In this document: positions 25,191 through 38,870 of the stretch, one piece after another
Numbering within the stretch: the stretch's first letter is position 1
Layout: each line of letters starts with the position of its first letter
Assembly: GCA_034096865.1 (NCBI GenBank)
Contig: JAWQFJ010025561.1
Span: 129,001 to 193,000, forward strand
DNA from: Theodoxus fluviatilis
Lineage: Eukaryota; Mollusca; Gastropoda; Cycloneritida; Neritidae
Length of the DNA stretch: 64,000 nucleotides
Reading direction: 5' to 3'
The notes under the pieces: generated by a model
What the model saw: the letters and a program-made list of their open reading frames with translations, nothing else
Databases searched by the model: none
Told to the model about the DNA's origin: nothing
Position numbers and translations under genes: made by a program

Positions 25191-26485
25191 TGGAATCCAT
25201 AAGGGCACAAAGAGGAAGGGGATGGGGCCAAGGAGGGGAGGAGGAAATTAGCCTGATTAACCCTCTTCGCTCTCGTGGCCTCCGCCCTGTCTCGCCCTCC
25301 TCGGATTAAAGATTCATAAGCGCCTGCGTCTGTTTGGGTAAGTCAGCGAACTGTGCGACTTATAATGGGCTTCCGTCGCCTGGACCCTAGGGGCGCGGTC
25401 CGTTGATTGCTGTATTGGACGGGCGCGGCCCGGGGTCAGCTCCCGCTAGACACCCTCTGCCTCTTCTGCTGACCCGCGGCCTCTTCTGCTGGACCCTCCG
25501 TCCCCTTTACCGACACCCAGAGTGCATCCAGAGCTGCTCCAAAGACCGCTGCCTGTAGACGAGGCCCCGGGCATCCGTCTGTGCAGCTGCTTGAGACAAC
25601 GAGATGACCAGCAGTCAGGCCGTCTCTCTGCCTCGCGCTTTGTCCTTCACCCCACACCAACGCGCTGAGACAAAAGAAAATGACCAGTCCACTCGATACG
25701 AGAGAAGACCCCATCGCCCCAAGTCGCTTTCTCGGTTTTCTGGCCAATGAAGTGATTATTCTTGCAGACGGCCGCCAGATAAAGTCTGCCGTGCAAATCT
25801 AAAGGCTGCATTATTCGACAGTGGCTGCATAGGACGACGCTGGCCTTGGTAATTAACACGTTGTCTCTGGGAAGGAAATTGGACTGAAAAACCATATCCT
25901 TGATGTCCACTCGATGGTTTGTTTCGGTTAAGGATGATGTCGCATTATGGCAAAAAGTATGAACAGAGGAAGTGCTTTTTGGATAGTTCCATCACACACT
26001 GCAGTTCCTATAGGCTATAAATCAATGTGCGATGCACAATATTTTCCCCTCTTTCATTGCTAGCGATGAACAATGTTCCACATTAAGACATTTTCGCGAG
26101 CGTGGACAATTCTTGCCGCTACATCGTCGTCCTGATTCGGCGCTTTTCACTTCAGCACACAGAACAAGAATACAAGATCAGCTGTGCTCTCAGCTACTGA
26201 CTGGAAAGAGACATGAACCCATCACACACATGGCTGATGCCGCGATTTAGTCACCAGGGGTCCGTCGTCCGCGAGTCGAGTCGTCTGATCCCATCGAGTT
26301 CGTCCGCAAGGCTGTCCTTGCATCGAGCAAGCTCTTCTGTCCAAAGCAAGGGAAGCATATAATTCGACGATGACGGCTCCTGCGATCTAGATCTGTTTGC
26401 TGTCATCAATTTATCGTGTCCTCAGCCGTCCCCTATCACTATTGTCGTTTCATGGCTGCCTCTTCCTTAATGTCCCTCATCCTAA

Positions 26486-26508
26486 CCCACCCACCCACCC
26501 ACCCACCC
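26486..26508. repeat. (CCCA)n tetranucleotide repeat
   Basis: About five CCCA units; a C25 homopolymer follows at 26567-26591. Confidence 0.85.
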
Positions 26509-26566
26509 TTTCCGCCATCCCTCCACTAGTCCCCTTACCCAGTAACTCTCTCTTTCTGCTCCTCCT

Positions 26567-26591
26567 CCCCCCCCCCCCCCCCCCCCCCCCC
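26567..26591. repeat. Poly-C tract
   Basis: An uninterrupted run of 25 C residues in a C/T-rich neighbourhood. Confidence 0.9.
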
Positions 26592-27165
26592 GGCCCCTCT
26601 TCCCCGACTACCTTCCCTCTGCCAGCACCGTTCCCTGGGAGAGCAGAAGTCCCGTTGATTCATTATTCTGCTCTAAAACTATTAAGCAGAGCAGACAATC
26701 CAGAGGTGATGTTTATTGAGTGAATTATGCATCATTGTGATTAGAGGCAAATGGAGTTTTTCCCCAAGGCAGCATCGTGTCAATGAGAGCGAAAAGAGGA
26801 ACAGAGCTGAAATGTCGTATCAGCGCTGTTGGTGTGGGGATTCTCGTAGCGAGTTAAAATCGCTTTATTGCTAGAGTACTGTGGTTAGACAAAAATCACG
26901 ACCTGCAATACTCGTATGAATGCTTCCACTGCTACCCTTGGGCCTTCAGCCGTTTTCCGCACGAAGCAACTCGGCACTGCTCGCAAAGCCACCCATTTAA
27001 CGTAATTACTTTCATTTAATCGGCTTCTACCAGGCAGTAAAATCTGTTTTATTTCAGCGACACGGTAATTTCGCACAAAATTATATATTCTAAAATAAGT
27101 GTTTTTTTCTTGAAAATTTGACTAAAGTCTGTAGTTAAAAACCACTATTACGCCCATTATTATGA

Positions 27166-27167
<2 letters not shown>

Positions 27168-27228
<61 letters not shown>
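27168..27228. repeat. (AT)n microsatellite
   Basis: About 60 bp of perfect AT alternation, able to form a cruciform. It lies about 52 bp from a (CT)n tract. Confidence 0.92.
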
Positions 27229-27230
<2 letters not shown>

Positions 27231-27279
27231 CATTCTAATGCTGTACTAAAAGAATGTAGGGAAAGAGTAGTTTCACGGT

Positions 27280-27280
<1 letters not shown>

Positions 27281-27350
<70 letters not shown>
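27281..27350. repeat. (CT)n microsatellite
   Basis: An uninterrupted run of 35 CT units. Confidence 0.92.
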
Positions 27351-27354
<4 letters not shown>

Positions 27355-29713
27355 GCTTCCTTTTCGTCAGCGCTCAAGATTGTTGCTGATGTCAAATTTG
27401 CAAATATTAAACAGCGGGAAAGATCATGGCTGAAAGAGACGCAAGGGAAGATAGACGGACGCACAAGAACAAAGCATGTGACGGATTTCATTGGGTCAAC
27501 ACGCGAGAGGAGGTTGGGGTGGGGACATGATGACGGGGACCCAGTACTCGGAGACAGCGCTCCTGACGGGACGTGACAAATGACTCGGGTGAGACCCCAA
27601 AAAAGATTGCAAAGGACATGTTCATTGATCATATTCTAAGGCGAGAAAACAATGAGGCATGACGCAAAGCCGTGGTCGGGGCGAAATCACAGAGGCATGG
27701 ACGAGGACATGAAAGAGAACATGAAATTGAAGGCATCGACATGAACAACATTCTTAAAGTGTGCAGACACAACCATCATGAACAAGGTCTGACAAAAAAT
27801 AGTCTTCAGCTGAGCTGCGCAGAGGCGTCTCAGAGCGACGAAAAACGTTCATTAATGCACGAACACATGGGTGAGAGAAATTATTCTTCTTTGACAGATG
27901 GCAGGCAAGGCTGCTGAATAATGCACTTGAGTGACAAATCAAGTAAAACTTCCACAGAATTCCAAATGACGTTATACACATGAAAGGTTAATCAGAACAA
28001 GCGACTTTTGCCACCAATCATGCCAGCGACATGGGCCACGGTGCAGTGTCAACGCAAAAGGAAACGATGCATTGTGAGGGATGCCAATGGTTCATTAAAA
28101 CTGCAAAGGAGCATAGGAGCAGATTTCAAACGAGAAGGCATCTGATGTAATTGAGCAAGATATTCATGAAAAGATTTGTTCGTGTTCATGAAAATGTGTT
28201 CAGGCAATTTTTATCGATTGAAGCAAATTCTGCAGAGAAACCAATCTCCAAGCGGAATCTGCTGAGGCACTCCGTGCTGTCCTCTTTCCCTGTCACAACA
28301 CTGGAGGAGGGACGACAATACTCTTTTCTCAACTCTTTTCAATTTCCAAACTGCTAAAGAGCTCCAGGTCATCGCTATGATTAATGTGGTGAACACATTC
28401 CATCGCTTCATCATTATTTCATACAGATAAGTTATTCAAAGAGCTCTCCGTAACCACAATTCACGCTTTGGGACTTGACTCGGCCAAACATGACGACAAA
28501 CATTTTTTAGGCTTCGCGATGGAAATCTGCTCAAATGCATACATAAACCCTTAAAGGTATGCTACAGATACGACGGAAACAGTCACTGATCTAAAGATAT
28601 ATGACAGCAACAACACGGAAACACACAGACACGGCATGCACATAAAACGTTCCATCAACAATGCAAGCCAATCGCACGCATGACAATGTCTACACATTCA
28701 GGATGGGGCCTTATACTGTACAACATTCAGCATTCCACGCTTGTCGACGATGTGACAGATCAGATAGAAATGTGCTCGAAAAGACAAACTAATCTCAGTG
28801 TCACTTGGTTGAAAGCATACAACAGAGAGGAAAAGACGAGGAAGTGTGCTGCCGTTAGGGCAAAACGTGAATGAGGCCCGAGTGGATGACTTTCCTTGTT
28901 CCGACGGAAACATAGCCGAAGATATCAGTGTTGGTAAATTGAGGATCCTACTGAGACGAAATCTCCGAGTATGGCCTATGCATGAAGGAATCCAGAGGCC
29001 CCGATAATGTGTCCACCAGCATGAGATTTGCTCGTTTTGATTATATACAAATGTTTTCTACACTGGAAGTACACAAATGAGAACGCATTTAAGATCTAAA
29101 TGCCATTAATTTCGAAGATCTCAGTCATTGAAATGAAAACTTTCGTTTGATCGGAAAAATATGCAAGATTCTGACAAGACAGTGAAACGAGCAGTCGAAA
29201 TACACCGCCAAATTATGCTTATCTCGGGAACGCGTTCAATATTCGTTTCGTTCATCAAGTAAAGAAATCGTGTCCAGGTTCAAAAATGTTAAAATGCACG
29301 CATTTTATTACTGTAATGATGAAAAAGGAAGACTCCAAAAAGCGCGTTAAGCATTATCTGTAGAAGTGACTTCAGCATTTCCGCCACGGTGAAGGAGCCT
29401 GGTAGAGGCAAATGGCAGGGAGAGGGTTAGAAGAGGAAAGAGAAGACGGCATCAGCGGGATGATCAGCCTTCTGACTCGGCTCCTCTCAGGTGCGGTTTG
29501 GACTGGAGGTGGAGTGCGGCTGCAGGGTGTTTGCAGGTGCGGGGGAATGGAAGGGAAGCCTGCACCTGTCTAGAGTCTGTGGTGCAGGAAGTGACGTTAT
29601 GTGCTGCAACAGCGAGGTGGGAGACGGTCTTGAGTAAAAGTTGGTGTGAAGGAACGACCCCAGAACTCGGGGGTAATGGGAAACTATTTTTCAAACGATG
29701 TGCTCCTATAATG

Positions 29714-29780
29714 TGTATGTGCGCGCGTGCGTGTGTGTGTGCGTGTGTGTGTGCGTGTGTGTGTATGTGGACGCGCGCCT
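29714..29780. repeat. Imperfect (GT/GC)n repeat
   Basis: Mixed GTGT, GCGTGT and GCGCGC units, strictly alternating purine and pyrimidine over most of its length, so Z-DNA-prone. Confidence 0.8.
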
Positions 29781-31819
29781 CTGCGAGCGTGTATACGTCA
29801 TGTATGCACGTGTGTATGCGTTTCTATTGTATATGCATGGCACGCGATCATGTGCGTTGTTTTGCGTTGACGCCTAAAAACAGGCCAGGAGAGGACAGCA
29901 GAAGAAGAAGATGCCATACACAGATGTGCACATCTGAAAAAATGAGCGAGTATGGGAAAAGAGAAAGCTGCATAACTTTCATAGCATGGCCAATTTCAAC
30001 TGCAGAGGATGGCATGGAACTAGGGGCGCTACACACAAAGCAGACCACATCGTTGTTATCCTTGCAAGTCCCAGTTGTCCATGCTCATGATGCGTTGGCT
30101 TGATGAGACGACGAAATGAGAGTACAAAGAAAAGGGGGAGCGGGGTGAACTAAGACGACAATGAACAGGCCGATACATCGGACGACATGATGGGCTACTT
30201 ACACATGCGGAGTCCGGCTATGGGGGTCGCATGAATTAATACAGATTCAAACCATTACTATCAAACGCAAACAATGGCAGGCATAGCGCCCAAAAATATG
30301 ACAACGAAAATATGGCAGTGAAGATTTCCTACAGCTGAGCGACAGCTGCATCATGGCTGCCTACAGCCCAAAGTAAACTCCACCTGCGTGAGCTGTATGG
30401 GAGAAACCAAATGTCAGAAGTTCATGCCGAACTTATGCCACAAAGAGAAAATATAATAAACAAGGCTAGATTCGTTATCATCATCATGCAATCATCACAA
30501 AAAAATTTGATATGAAATTATAGGTTAAATGATAATGATTCATTTTGAGTCAAACCGCATAAATAACAAGGAAACGTGTTCTTCAAAAGATGTTTGCAAA
30601 AGGAAGAGCAGACGAGAAATAGTAATCAAATGTGCCATGTCAGCCAGTCGAACGTAAGAGTCACATCATTGGCAGCACGACAGGACCTACGCTAATTTCT
30701 CAAAGACAACCATGCAGGAGTTAAAGAAACAAACACTGCGTGTCAGAAAAAAGACGTCAAACGGTCGTGGCTGATGAGTCAAAATGAGATGATATCATTA
30801 ACATACTATCACTGTACTAGAAATTGATAATCATGTCTAATACTTTAGTCACTTCAGTAACGATTTTCGTACTACAACGTTCCCATTCTCAATCCTCCAA
30901 GTTCGTTTACCGCGTGTAGTGGAGTTCGTTCAAGACACATGACCAAGGAACTCAAAGGGCAAACGTAGAACACAAAAACGCCGGCAATCAATTTACAGGA
31001 TTTCCTCTATGGTAATCTAAATCCCTGATTTTGTCGGTAACCCGATCTGTCATTTTGACGGAGGCCCTGAAGCCGAGGCAGTCCCCCCTCCCCCCCCCTC
31101 CCCCGACAGCTGTCCCCCTGCCTCAGGTTACCCAGCGCCCCACCCTGGCATGTTCCAGACGAGTTCCAGTGCCACCAGATCTCTTCTTCCACCCGCCCCA
31201 GCCCTCGGGCGCTTGGAGGCGGCGCCTCACTTCAAAGAGATCAGTTGGTCTAGGGGTGGAAAGGGGGGAGGGTGTCGGGAAGAATGGAGGATGGGTTGTG
31301 AGGCTTTTTTCGTTTGAGGGCGGTTAAAAGGCACCTTTCTTTCATTTAGTATTCCATGCAATGGTTTTCTACATTTACTTTTCAATCGTTACGTCCTCTT
31401 TAAAATTGAAACAGTTGCTGTATACGGCATATTGTGGCGACGAACTTTTTTTTATAATTGTGAAGAATCTCCTACAAAAATGAATTAGGACATGCTGAAA
31501 CTCATTGTGGTTATCCTACTACCATGGCCTGTAAGTCGAATCACTTTCCTTTCAGCTGATGCAGGTTACAAAGGTCTTATGCTAATCTAATAAAATGCAA
31601 CATGACTACAGCGATATTTCAACTCGGCTAATCAAAAACAAAAGTATCGTGGTACACTATTTGATTAATATTTAATGCTGCAATAGTAAATTTCTACTTA
31701 AACTAATGTAACAAATCCATGTTCATCCTAGGATAATTCCTCCCATATCAGTTCCTTTGCATCGATAAGAACGATAAACATGAAGTGCAAGTTTCTGGAC
31801 TACATATTTGAAAAATGTT

Positions 31820-31821
<2 letters not shown>

Positions 31822-31909
<88 letters not shown>
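31822..31909. repeat. (CT)n microsatellite
   Basis: About 88 bp of perfect CT, roughly 800 bp downstream (in gene sense) of the first PSI exon. Confidence 0.92.
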
Positions 31910-31912
<3 letters not shown>

Positions 31913-32726
31913 TTGAGGTCGTGCCCTTATGGCTTTTTCCCCCTGAGCTGCTGTCACCCACGCGGCCTTGCTGTCTGAGTCAGGCGTTGCGAGGATACGG
32001 TCATCCCAACGTCCCCTCAGGTCTTCTCCAGGGGAGGTAACTTCATGTCCTCTTGACGGTTTCAAGGGGACGTGACATCATGAATGCGTCTCTGTCCTCA
32101 CGGAGCACGAGTAAACGAACCCCGTACTTTTGCAGCCTTGACCTCAATGCAACTTTACCGTCGAGTTATAACATTTTGCTTAAAGTTCAGCTTTCGGTCT
32201 GAGCATGTCTGTTTCAATTACCACTATTTCACTGGATTACTTTTTACATATAATACATGTAAGATCAAGGGCCGCCATTTCTAGTGAAAAAACTCGATTC
32301 TTTTAGGCCGGATATGAAACTGCTTGAGGCTTCGTAACCTGAGGCAAGCTCATAATATTTTCACACAGCTTTTTAAAAATTCCCTTTTCTTCCTATGCTT
32401 TACGGAGCTTTTTAACAAATGTTAATTACTAATGCCCTTCTTCGAGTGATAACATCGCACGCCCATATAATTCCTTTCCCGTTTCTTCCCATGATTTATG
32501 TATCTGTTTCAACTGCATTGGCAGTCCCTATCCTACAGAGAAAAAAAAATGTCGCAGTCTCCCGTCAATGAAACGGTCTTCCCTACGAAAAGAGACCAGA
32601 AGGGGAAGCAGACAAAACCGGATATGTACGGCTCTGAGTTAGTCGTCAAGAATGCAAAGCATAGACAGAGCCGGGAAGACGCCAGGCCAGGCAGGAGTGG
32701 ACACAGAGACAGAGGCAGCCAGTTAC

Positions 32727-32827
32727 CTGTTCTCCAGTGAGCACCAGCCACAGTACGGGTCCCGGGAACCAAGGCAGTCGAAGCACGTGGTGTACTGGCT
32801 GCAGTTCTGCACCGCCATCTTCACGAT
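32727..32827 (-). CDS. Plexin internal exon: start of first PSI domain
   Basis: Internal coding exon of a plexin, the transmembrane receptor for semaphorins used in axon guidance and cell repulsion. The minus strand shows an acceptor (ttgcattgcag) before 32827 and a donor (GTAACT) after 32727. The exon starts in phase 0 and gives 33 codons plus two bases (AG). The translation begins IVKMAVQNCSQYTTC and continues to RDPYCGWCSLEN. This carries the PSI hallmark: cysteines at residues 9, 15, 18, 26 and 29 with the RDPYCGWC core. N8 lies in an N-glycosylation sequon (NCS). In plexins this segment directly follows the last blade of the sema propeller, so the preceding exon should encode the propeller end; I did not find it. 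The split codon AG|G restores Arg with the next exon at 4073. Whether this is an A-type or B-type plexin is not decided. MET/RON and semaphorins also have PSI domains, but the following IPT-like sequence favours plexin. Confidence 0.9.
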
Positions 32828-33106
32828 CTGCAATGCAAGATAAGGGAAATTGTAGGAAATCATCAGGTCACAAACTCAGACAATATTTCAAATACACACA
32901 TGATTCAACGACAGACATGTTTGCACACAAGCAGGAAAACAAATCCTCGTCATGGTATTTATACTCACAATAGAAGGCCAATAAAAATAGTAAAGACCCA
33001 AAAGATAAATCTCTTAATCAGCTCATGCACTTTTGCAAGAATATCACATTTTCGTTGAACATGTTCTCGTGCAGCCATGCAGGCTGAAGAAGACTTCCAC
33101 GTACGC

Positions 33107-33196
<90 letters not shown>
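33107..33196. repeat. (GA)n microsatellite
   Basis: About 90 bp of GA with two GAAAGA interruptions, 280 bp upstream of the first PSI exon. Confidence 0.92.
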
Positions 33197-33254
33197 GTGG
33201 GGGCTTAGAGAAGCAAACGAGCATGACTCTAAATCAGACAGGGTCTTTTCTGTT

Positions 33255-33293
33255 CCCCCCTCCCCCCCCCCCCCCCCAAAAAAAAAAAAAAAA
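33255..33293. repeat. Poly-C / poly-A junction
   Basis: C6, T, C16, then A16 directly joined. The same kind of junction recurs at 52740-52762. Confidence 0.88.
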
Positions 33294-34108
33294 CAAACAA
33301 AAAACAACGTTCACGACCAAGCTTCCTCCAGCATCATTTACCTTCCGATGATAACCGGGTCTAAAAGGGCCGAAGTGACGCCAGAGGGAAAAAAATCTCA
33401 CTTAAACGCAAAAGAATAGATTTTCGAGAGAAAATATGCCAGTTCTTTACAACTAATGGATTCTCAAGCGAGCTGTGTTTGCATTTTGAAAACAAAACGC
33501 TGGGTCAGGACAGGCCGCTCGCTTCTTCAATTAGGGAAAAAGAGATTCCGGCTCTTTCCCATGGAAATTGTTGCGACTCCATAGCATTGGTTTTATCTCC
33601 CGTCTCACGACAACAATGCAAAAAACCCTCTTCTCTTCCTGTATGCATAGCCCAGAGACCTCCAAGATTTCCTCCCGCTATTGATTCCGATGCACTGGCG
33701 TGACTGCGGGCTCTACATGATAAATGTGCGGCAACTTTCCCCGCGAGCAGCAGGGGCAAACCAACGGCCTTGTCTACAAGTGGCGCAAAATCAATACGGG
33801 GGGGACGCCTCTAATGGATTCTGAATAAGACGGTTCATCTGAGCAACGGGATAACATGATCGTCTGAAATCCAATTAAATCAATTCGATAGGTAGCCAGC
33901 CCCCAGCAAGCTGACCATATCGATCAGTCGATAGATAGTCTTTCCAGGTAGGTCCGGGAGCCGCGGAACATAGCATCCGGCTCGAGGCACGACATGTCTG
34001 AATCTGATACATGCGTGGAGAAAAGTTATTCCCGGTCCGTGGAATCCCCAGACCCCTATCATGTAACCGAGATCCAACTATTTCCGACCCGAAGCATTCC
34101 TCTTACTT

Positions 34109-34207
34109 CCCCCCCCCCCCCCCCCCCCCTCCCCCTTCTTTCTCCAAGACATCCCTCCCTTCCCTCCCCTTGCCCCTTACCTCCAAGCGTTCTCCCCCCC
34201 CCCCCCC
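34109..34207. repeat. C-rich strip with two poly-C runs
   Basis: A C21 run at 34109-34129 and a C15 run at 34193-34207 within a pyrimidine-rich strip that continues to about 34310. Confidence 0.85.
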
Positions 34208-34687
34208 TTCCCCCAAATCTTCCCACCCCATTCCATCTCTTCTTCCATCTCTCTGCTCCCTATTCCTAACTTTCCACTACAACCCCTTCGACTCCTCGCT
34301 CCCCCTTTGCCCACACGCGCAGCTCTACAGCGTAAATACGGGATGACAAAAGGTAACTGCTTGGCTTCAATGCAGTCCTAACTGCCGATGGAGGGTCTTC
34401 ATTGAGCAGGACGGCCGTCCCGCAGAGGAAGACACAAAGAAAGGTAAATGCCGCCACCCTGACCTTTCCCCGCCCATTAGCAACCACGGGCCCAGTCCAT
34501 GTTTGCATTGCTCCGCACCGCCAGGCAATACTCAGATAATGCCGATAATAGAAATTGGTTGATTTGGGGGAAGGATGAGCTCGGAGCCCCTGGCGCGTTC
34601 CCGTAGGTGGCCCTGGGAGTCGGACCCGCTAGAGTCCAGTGATAATGGCAAACATAAATACAATTACTGCTGCAGTAACACACTTAG

Positions 34688-34827
<140 letters not shown>

Positions 34828-37800
34828 GCTATGGTCGTGCACTCAGGGAGCTCGAAGGTCTTCGGGCAACACCTGCCTTATCTTAGCCGAGCAGAGCAAA
34901 ACCCGAGATCATGTTGAGGAAACGCTGTTGGTTGCACTCCGTCGTTAACAGGGCAAGAAGGCAGAGTTCACAAACCGAGCACATGCATTCTTGTAAACAT
35001 ACAAAAACCAAAATTCGTTCTGAAGTAGAGAATCGGCTCAGGAAGATCAGGAGGTAAGTCATTGTTATCTGAGTATTAATTCAGAACCATCCAGAATTTC
35101 AAACATAAATTCAGGCTTAACTGACATAAACAAAACTTATTCCGCATATAATCCTTGGGAAGAAATAACACACATCTAAATTAGTTCTTTTACGTAGAGA
35201 ATCTCACAGAAAAACGCAAAAACCTGTACACTCTTTTAGAGAGATGCAACTCTCCCCCTTTTTCCATAATGATAATGTACGAGCAGTGTATGATGCTCGT
35301 AGGCGACTTTTAAGAATGTATCCATACATCCAGTATTTTTTGCTGTTAGCAGCTACTTTCAAACATCCCTTTATCATGATTAACACACTCCAACGGAACT
35401 GGTACAGCCTTACTCTCTTTTACTGCCAGTGGAAACTTCCGAACGAGACACAGAGAGCGAAACACTTTTTATCTTTTAATCTCCATCAGAGAATCCTATG
35501 AAAGAGACATGATAGATAATGACGGGCGTGCAACCCACACAGGAAGGTCCGAGGGGTAAGCCAGATCAGTGGGAGAGAAGAACCACGCCCAGGGCCTGGA
35601 GTGATTAAGTGATGGCCAGGAGGGAAAGGGGATCCACGTCAGGGGGACCCATCCGTTTTACGGCCATTCCTTTAATCTTGCAGAGCGACGTCTCGGCCGC
35701 GAGGGCGGGCCTGGTGGTAGACGTGGGCCGTGATGGGCATGTTTCCTCTCCACATTTGTCATCGGTCTGCCCCGTGCCCGCCTCGCCACCCGCACTGGCC
35801 TCCAGATGACAAGCTTGCAGAATCCCAATTGAAGAGCGCATAAAGGGGAAATAACTGCTCCCCGACCTTGCCCCCGTCTCCTCGCGGCGCGGTCCCCTCC
35901 TATGATGAGGCCTCCTCTTTGAAGGAGCAATTCTTTTGCAACGGGGACGTATCGAATTACTATTCTTGCAGCCTTCAAAAGGTTACATCAATTACAGTTA
36001 TCGAGTAATGGCGAATTATGGCAACCTCCAACACCGCCGCAAGGCAGGGCTGGGTTGGGTTGGAGCAACAGTGCATCTCAACAAGGAGATCGGCACGCCC
36101 AACAGGGTGTCTTGTCGCGAGGCCTACTGCAATCATAATTAGTTTATCATAATTAGATTTAGAGGCCACTCGGTTCTTAGTGCACTGTGTGCAGCCAATG
36201 GAAGCCCTAAATGTAATATGCATGAAGCGGAACGCAGCAGAGCTTGTTTGCAAAGCGAAACAGGTTCCTATCAATAGGTCAGGGTGCCATGTCATAATTG
36301 CTGACGAGGCAAACTGCAGAACACTTATGACGATTCACCATCTTTGATTACGCGTTACGTCTCGGCTACATTTGAAAATAAAACAAAATAGCGAAGTACA
36401 TCCTCGTTTCTCAGGATGGGACTGGAGACCAGTTTGGAACGGTAGAGGGAGGTCGTGGGAGACGTTTCAATTGGATGATACTATGCTCTATCCAAGTCAA
36501 GGCACATCTTTTACAGTCAAGTGCCTCTTTGGAATTTCAAATATTGCTCAGTGGAAAATCATGTCTCATTGGAAGCAGGAGAGCGGGCTCAACATTCAGG
36601 CAGACCACACTTGCACCGCACTCCCAGAACACCAACAGCCCGCGGCTCCTCCAGTTCTCTCCAAGCATACCTGACCCCCTCCCTATCGCGCGCAGAGTTC
36701 AAGTGTGCAAGGCAACACTGCGTTATCTCCCCTGGTCTCGCCAGAGAGCGTGGCGAGGCGGAAGTTACCAACGCATGCGTCGTGAGCATTCGAAGCTGAC
36801 CTTATCGGCCCCTTCCCGAGATACTTCACGCCCCCTGCTTCCTTCAACCCCCTTGCATGGTGCTAGGTTGGTCACGGGAGATAATTAGGCTGTGCTAAAG
36901 GAAACTCAGTTAAATCAGCCAGCTGCTTTATCTACTACGCTATCTTTTGTACCATCCCTGCGTCCCTGTGCGAAGACGGCCTAAAATAGCATTGGCAGCA
37001 CCAGCATGCTATAATAATGGCTTCCGAGAAATACCTATTTATCTCATAATGAAAAACGTATATCATTCACGGTGCCAAATGATCGTGTTAGGAACGTACA
37101 TGTTGCAGATCTTAAAGACAATGGTAGATATCAACTTAAGAAAGCCTTCCCCTATGCAGGCCTCTGTTCGTCTGGTGAGACGATGGTGCAGCTTCATCAA
37201 GCGGCATGTCTCCAATATTAGCAAAGGCAATTCAAGAAGCAATCACTGCAAACCAAAGTAAGTGTTTGATAAACTGTGGTTAGTGTTCTTTCATATCAGT
37301 TTGGTTTTTGTTGTCTGGTTGTTTTGTTGCTGTAAGCAGCATGTGTGACTGGCACTGACGCAAGACTGGACTGAAAGGCTGGTGCAGGCGTTGGAGTCAG
37401 GGCGCAGGGGCGAAGGGCGAGGGAAAGGGGAAGGGGACACGACTGACTGCCCCATGCGACTGACAAACACGCAGATCCGTTTAAACACCACGCTGCAGCG
37501 AGGAATGCAGAAACGGTCTTGGCTGACTTGCAGCTGCGTCCCTGTTTGTTCCACAAACACGTTTACGCCAGGTCAATGGATTTCCTGACTTTCCCTCAAC
37601 GCCAGCCCAGAACTGAGATCCTTCCTCACACTACAGGCCCTGCCCAGCCCTTCGCCCTCTTTCGTGAAAAGCGCGTTCCGAGACAAACAGACCGTCACAC
37701 GACTGAAGGCAGGGGACCCCTGCATTTGCACCCAGGAGTGGAAGGGCGCAGGAAAACTTCACCGGGCCACGGCATTATATTCCCATCGCCAAATAGCGCA

Positions 37801-38706
37801 GCAATTACAGGGCGCTTGGGCTGAATGCGGCAGCGACAGCGAGACAACAGCGCTCTGTTTGTCATGGGGTGCCAACGAAGTGCAATGGGAGATTTCAGAT
37901 GCAGAAGTTGCGAGGGGTTGTTAAAAGGGGAACTGGAGGATAATGGTTGATGCTTTGTGAAGTGGGCATAGGGATGCATGCAGTGCAGAGGGCGAGAGGG
38001 AGCCGGAGGAGATGGACGACTGGCAAACAGCTCAGGTGACGGAGGACAGCATAGGGATTTGCAGTCCAGTCCAGGTGCAGAAGGGTCATCACGTCATAGA
38101 AGGTCTCCAATAGTAAAGGTTATGAACATATCGGTCAAAGAGCCCGCTTCTTCTATAAGAGAAACAAAAAGCGAGGAGGAAAATAGTACGGCTTTACATC
38201 TATCACATGTACTCCGAGTTTTGCTTCAAATTGGTTGCAATCAACACAACAGAACTATCAAGTACATTTATTCGACATTCTACGCACTGAAACAAACTTT
38301 TAGTTTCCTTAAGCACTCCAATGCCAATAGCGCAAGCTAGGCTTTCATCATCACTCAGATTGAGAGCCTCTCTTCGGAATCCCAGGATGTTCGAAGTCTT
38401 GACCCAAAATTCTACATCTAGACATCGTCCGTGCCTACAAGCATCCCAACCTCACCTCACTCTTTCCTCCTCTCCCATCACTACCCCCACCCCCACCCCC
38501 CACTGCCCACCCCTCTCATTGTTCCTGTGGCCAGGCCCGACATCCGAGGCAAACAGAGAGCCCTGTAGAGGGGTCGTCTGCATTCCTGCCAAGGCGGGCT
38601 CGGGCCAGGTGCCGTCCAGGCGTCTGCAGCCCTGTAGACTCACACCAGACTGGCTGCCAGGTCTGCCCGCAAACACGGCCCCAGGCATTCCCCAAGTTGT
38701 CTCCCC

Positions 38707-38804
38707 GAATGAGCGAACGAGCGAGTGAGTGAATGAGTGAACGAGTGAGTGGGTGACAGCGTGAATGAGTGTGTGAACATGCATATATATGTACGTGTGT
38801 AAGT

Positions 38805-38867
<63 letters not shown>
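38707..38867. repeat. (GAGT/GAAC)n tetranucleotide repeat followed by (GA)n
   Basis: Degenerate GAGT/GAAT/GAAC units at 38707-38774, a short ATATAT/GTGT link, then about 60 bp of GA from 38808 to 38867. Confidence 0.88.
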
Positions 38868-38870
<3 letters not shown>

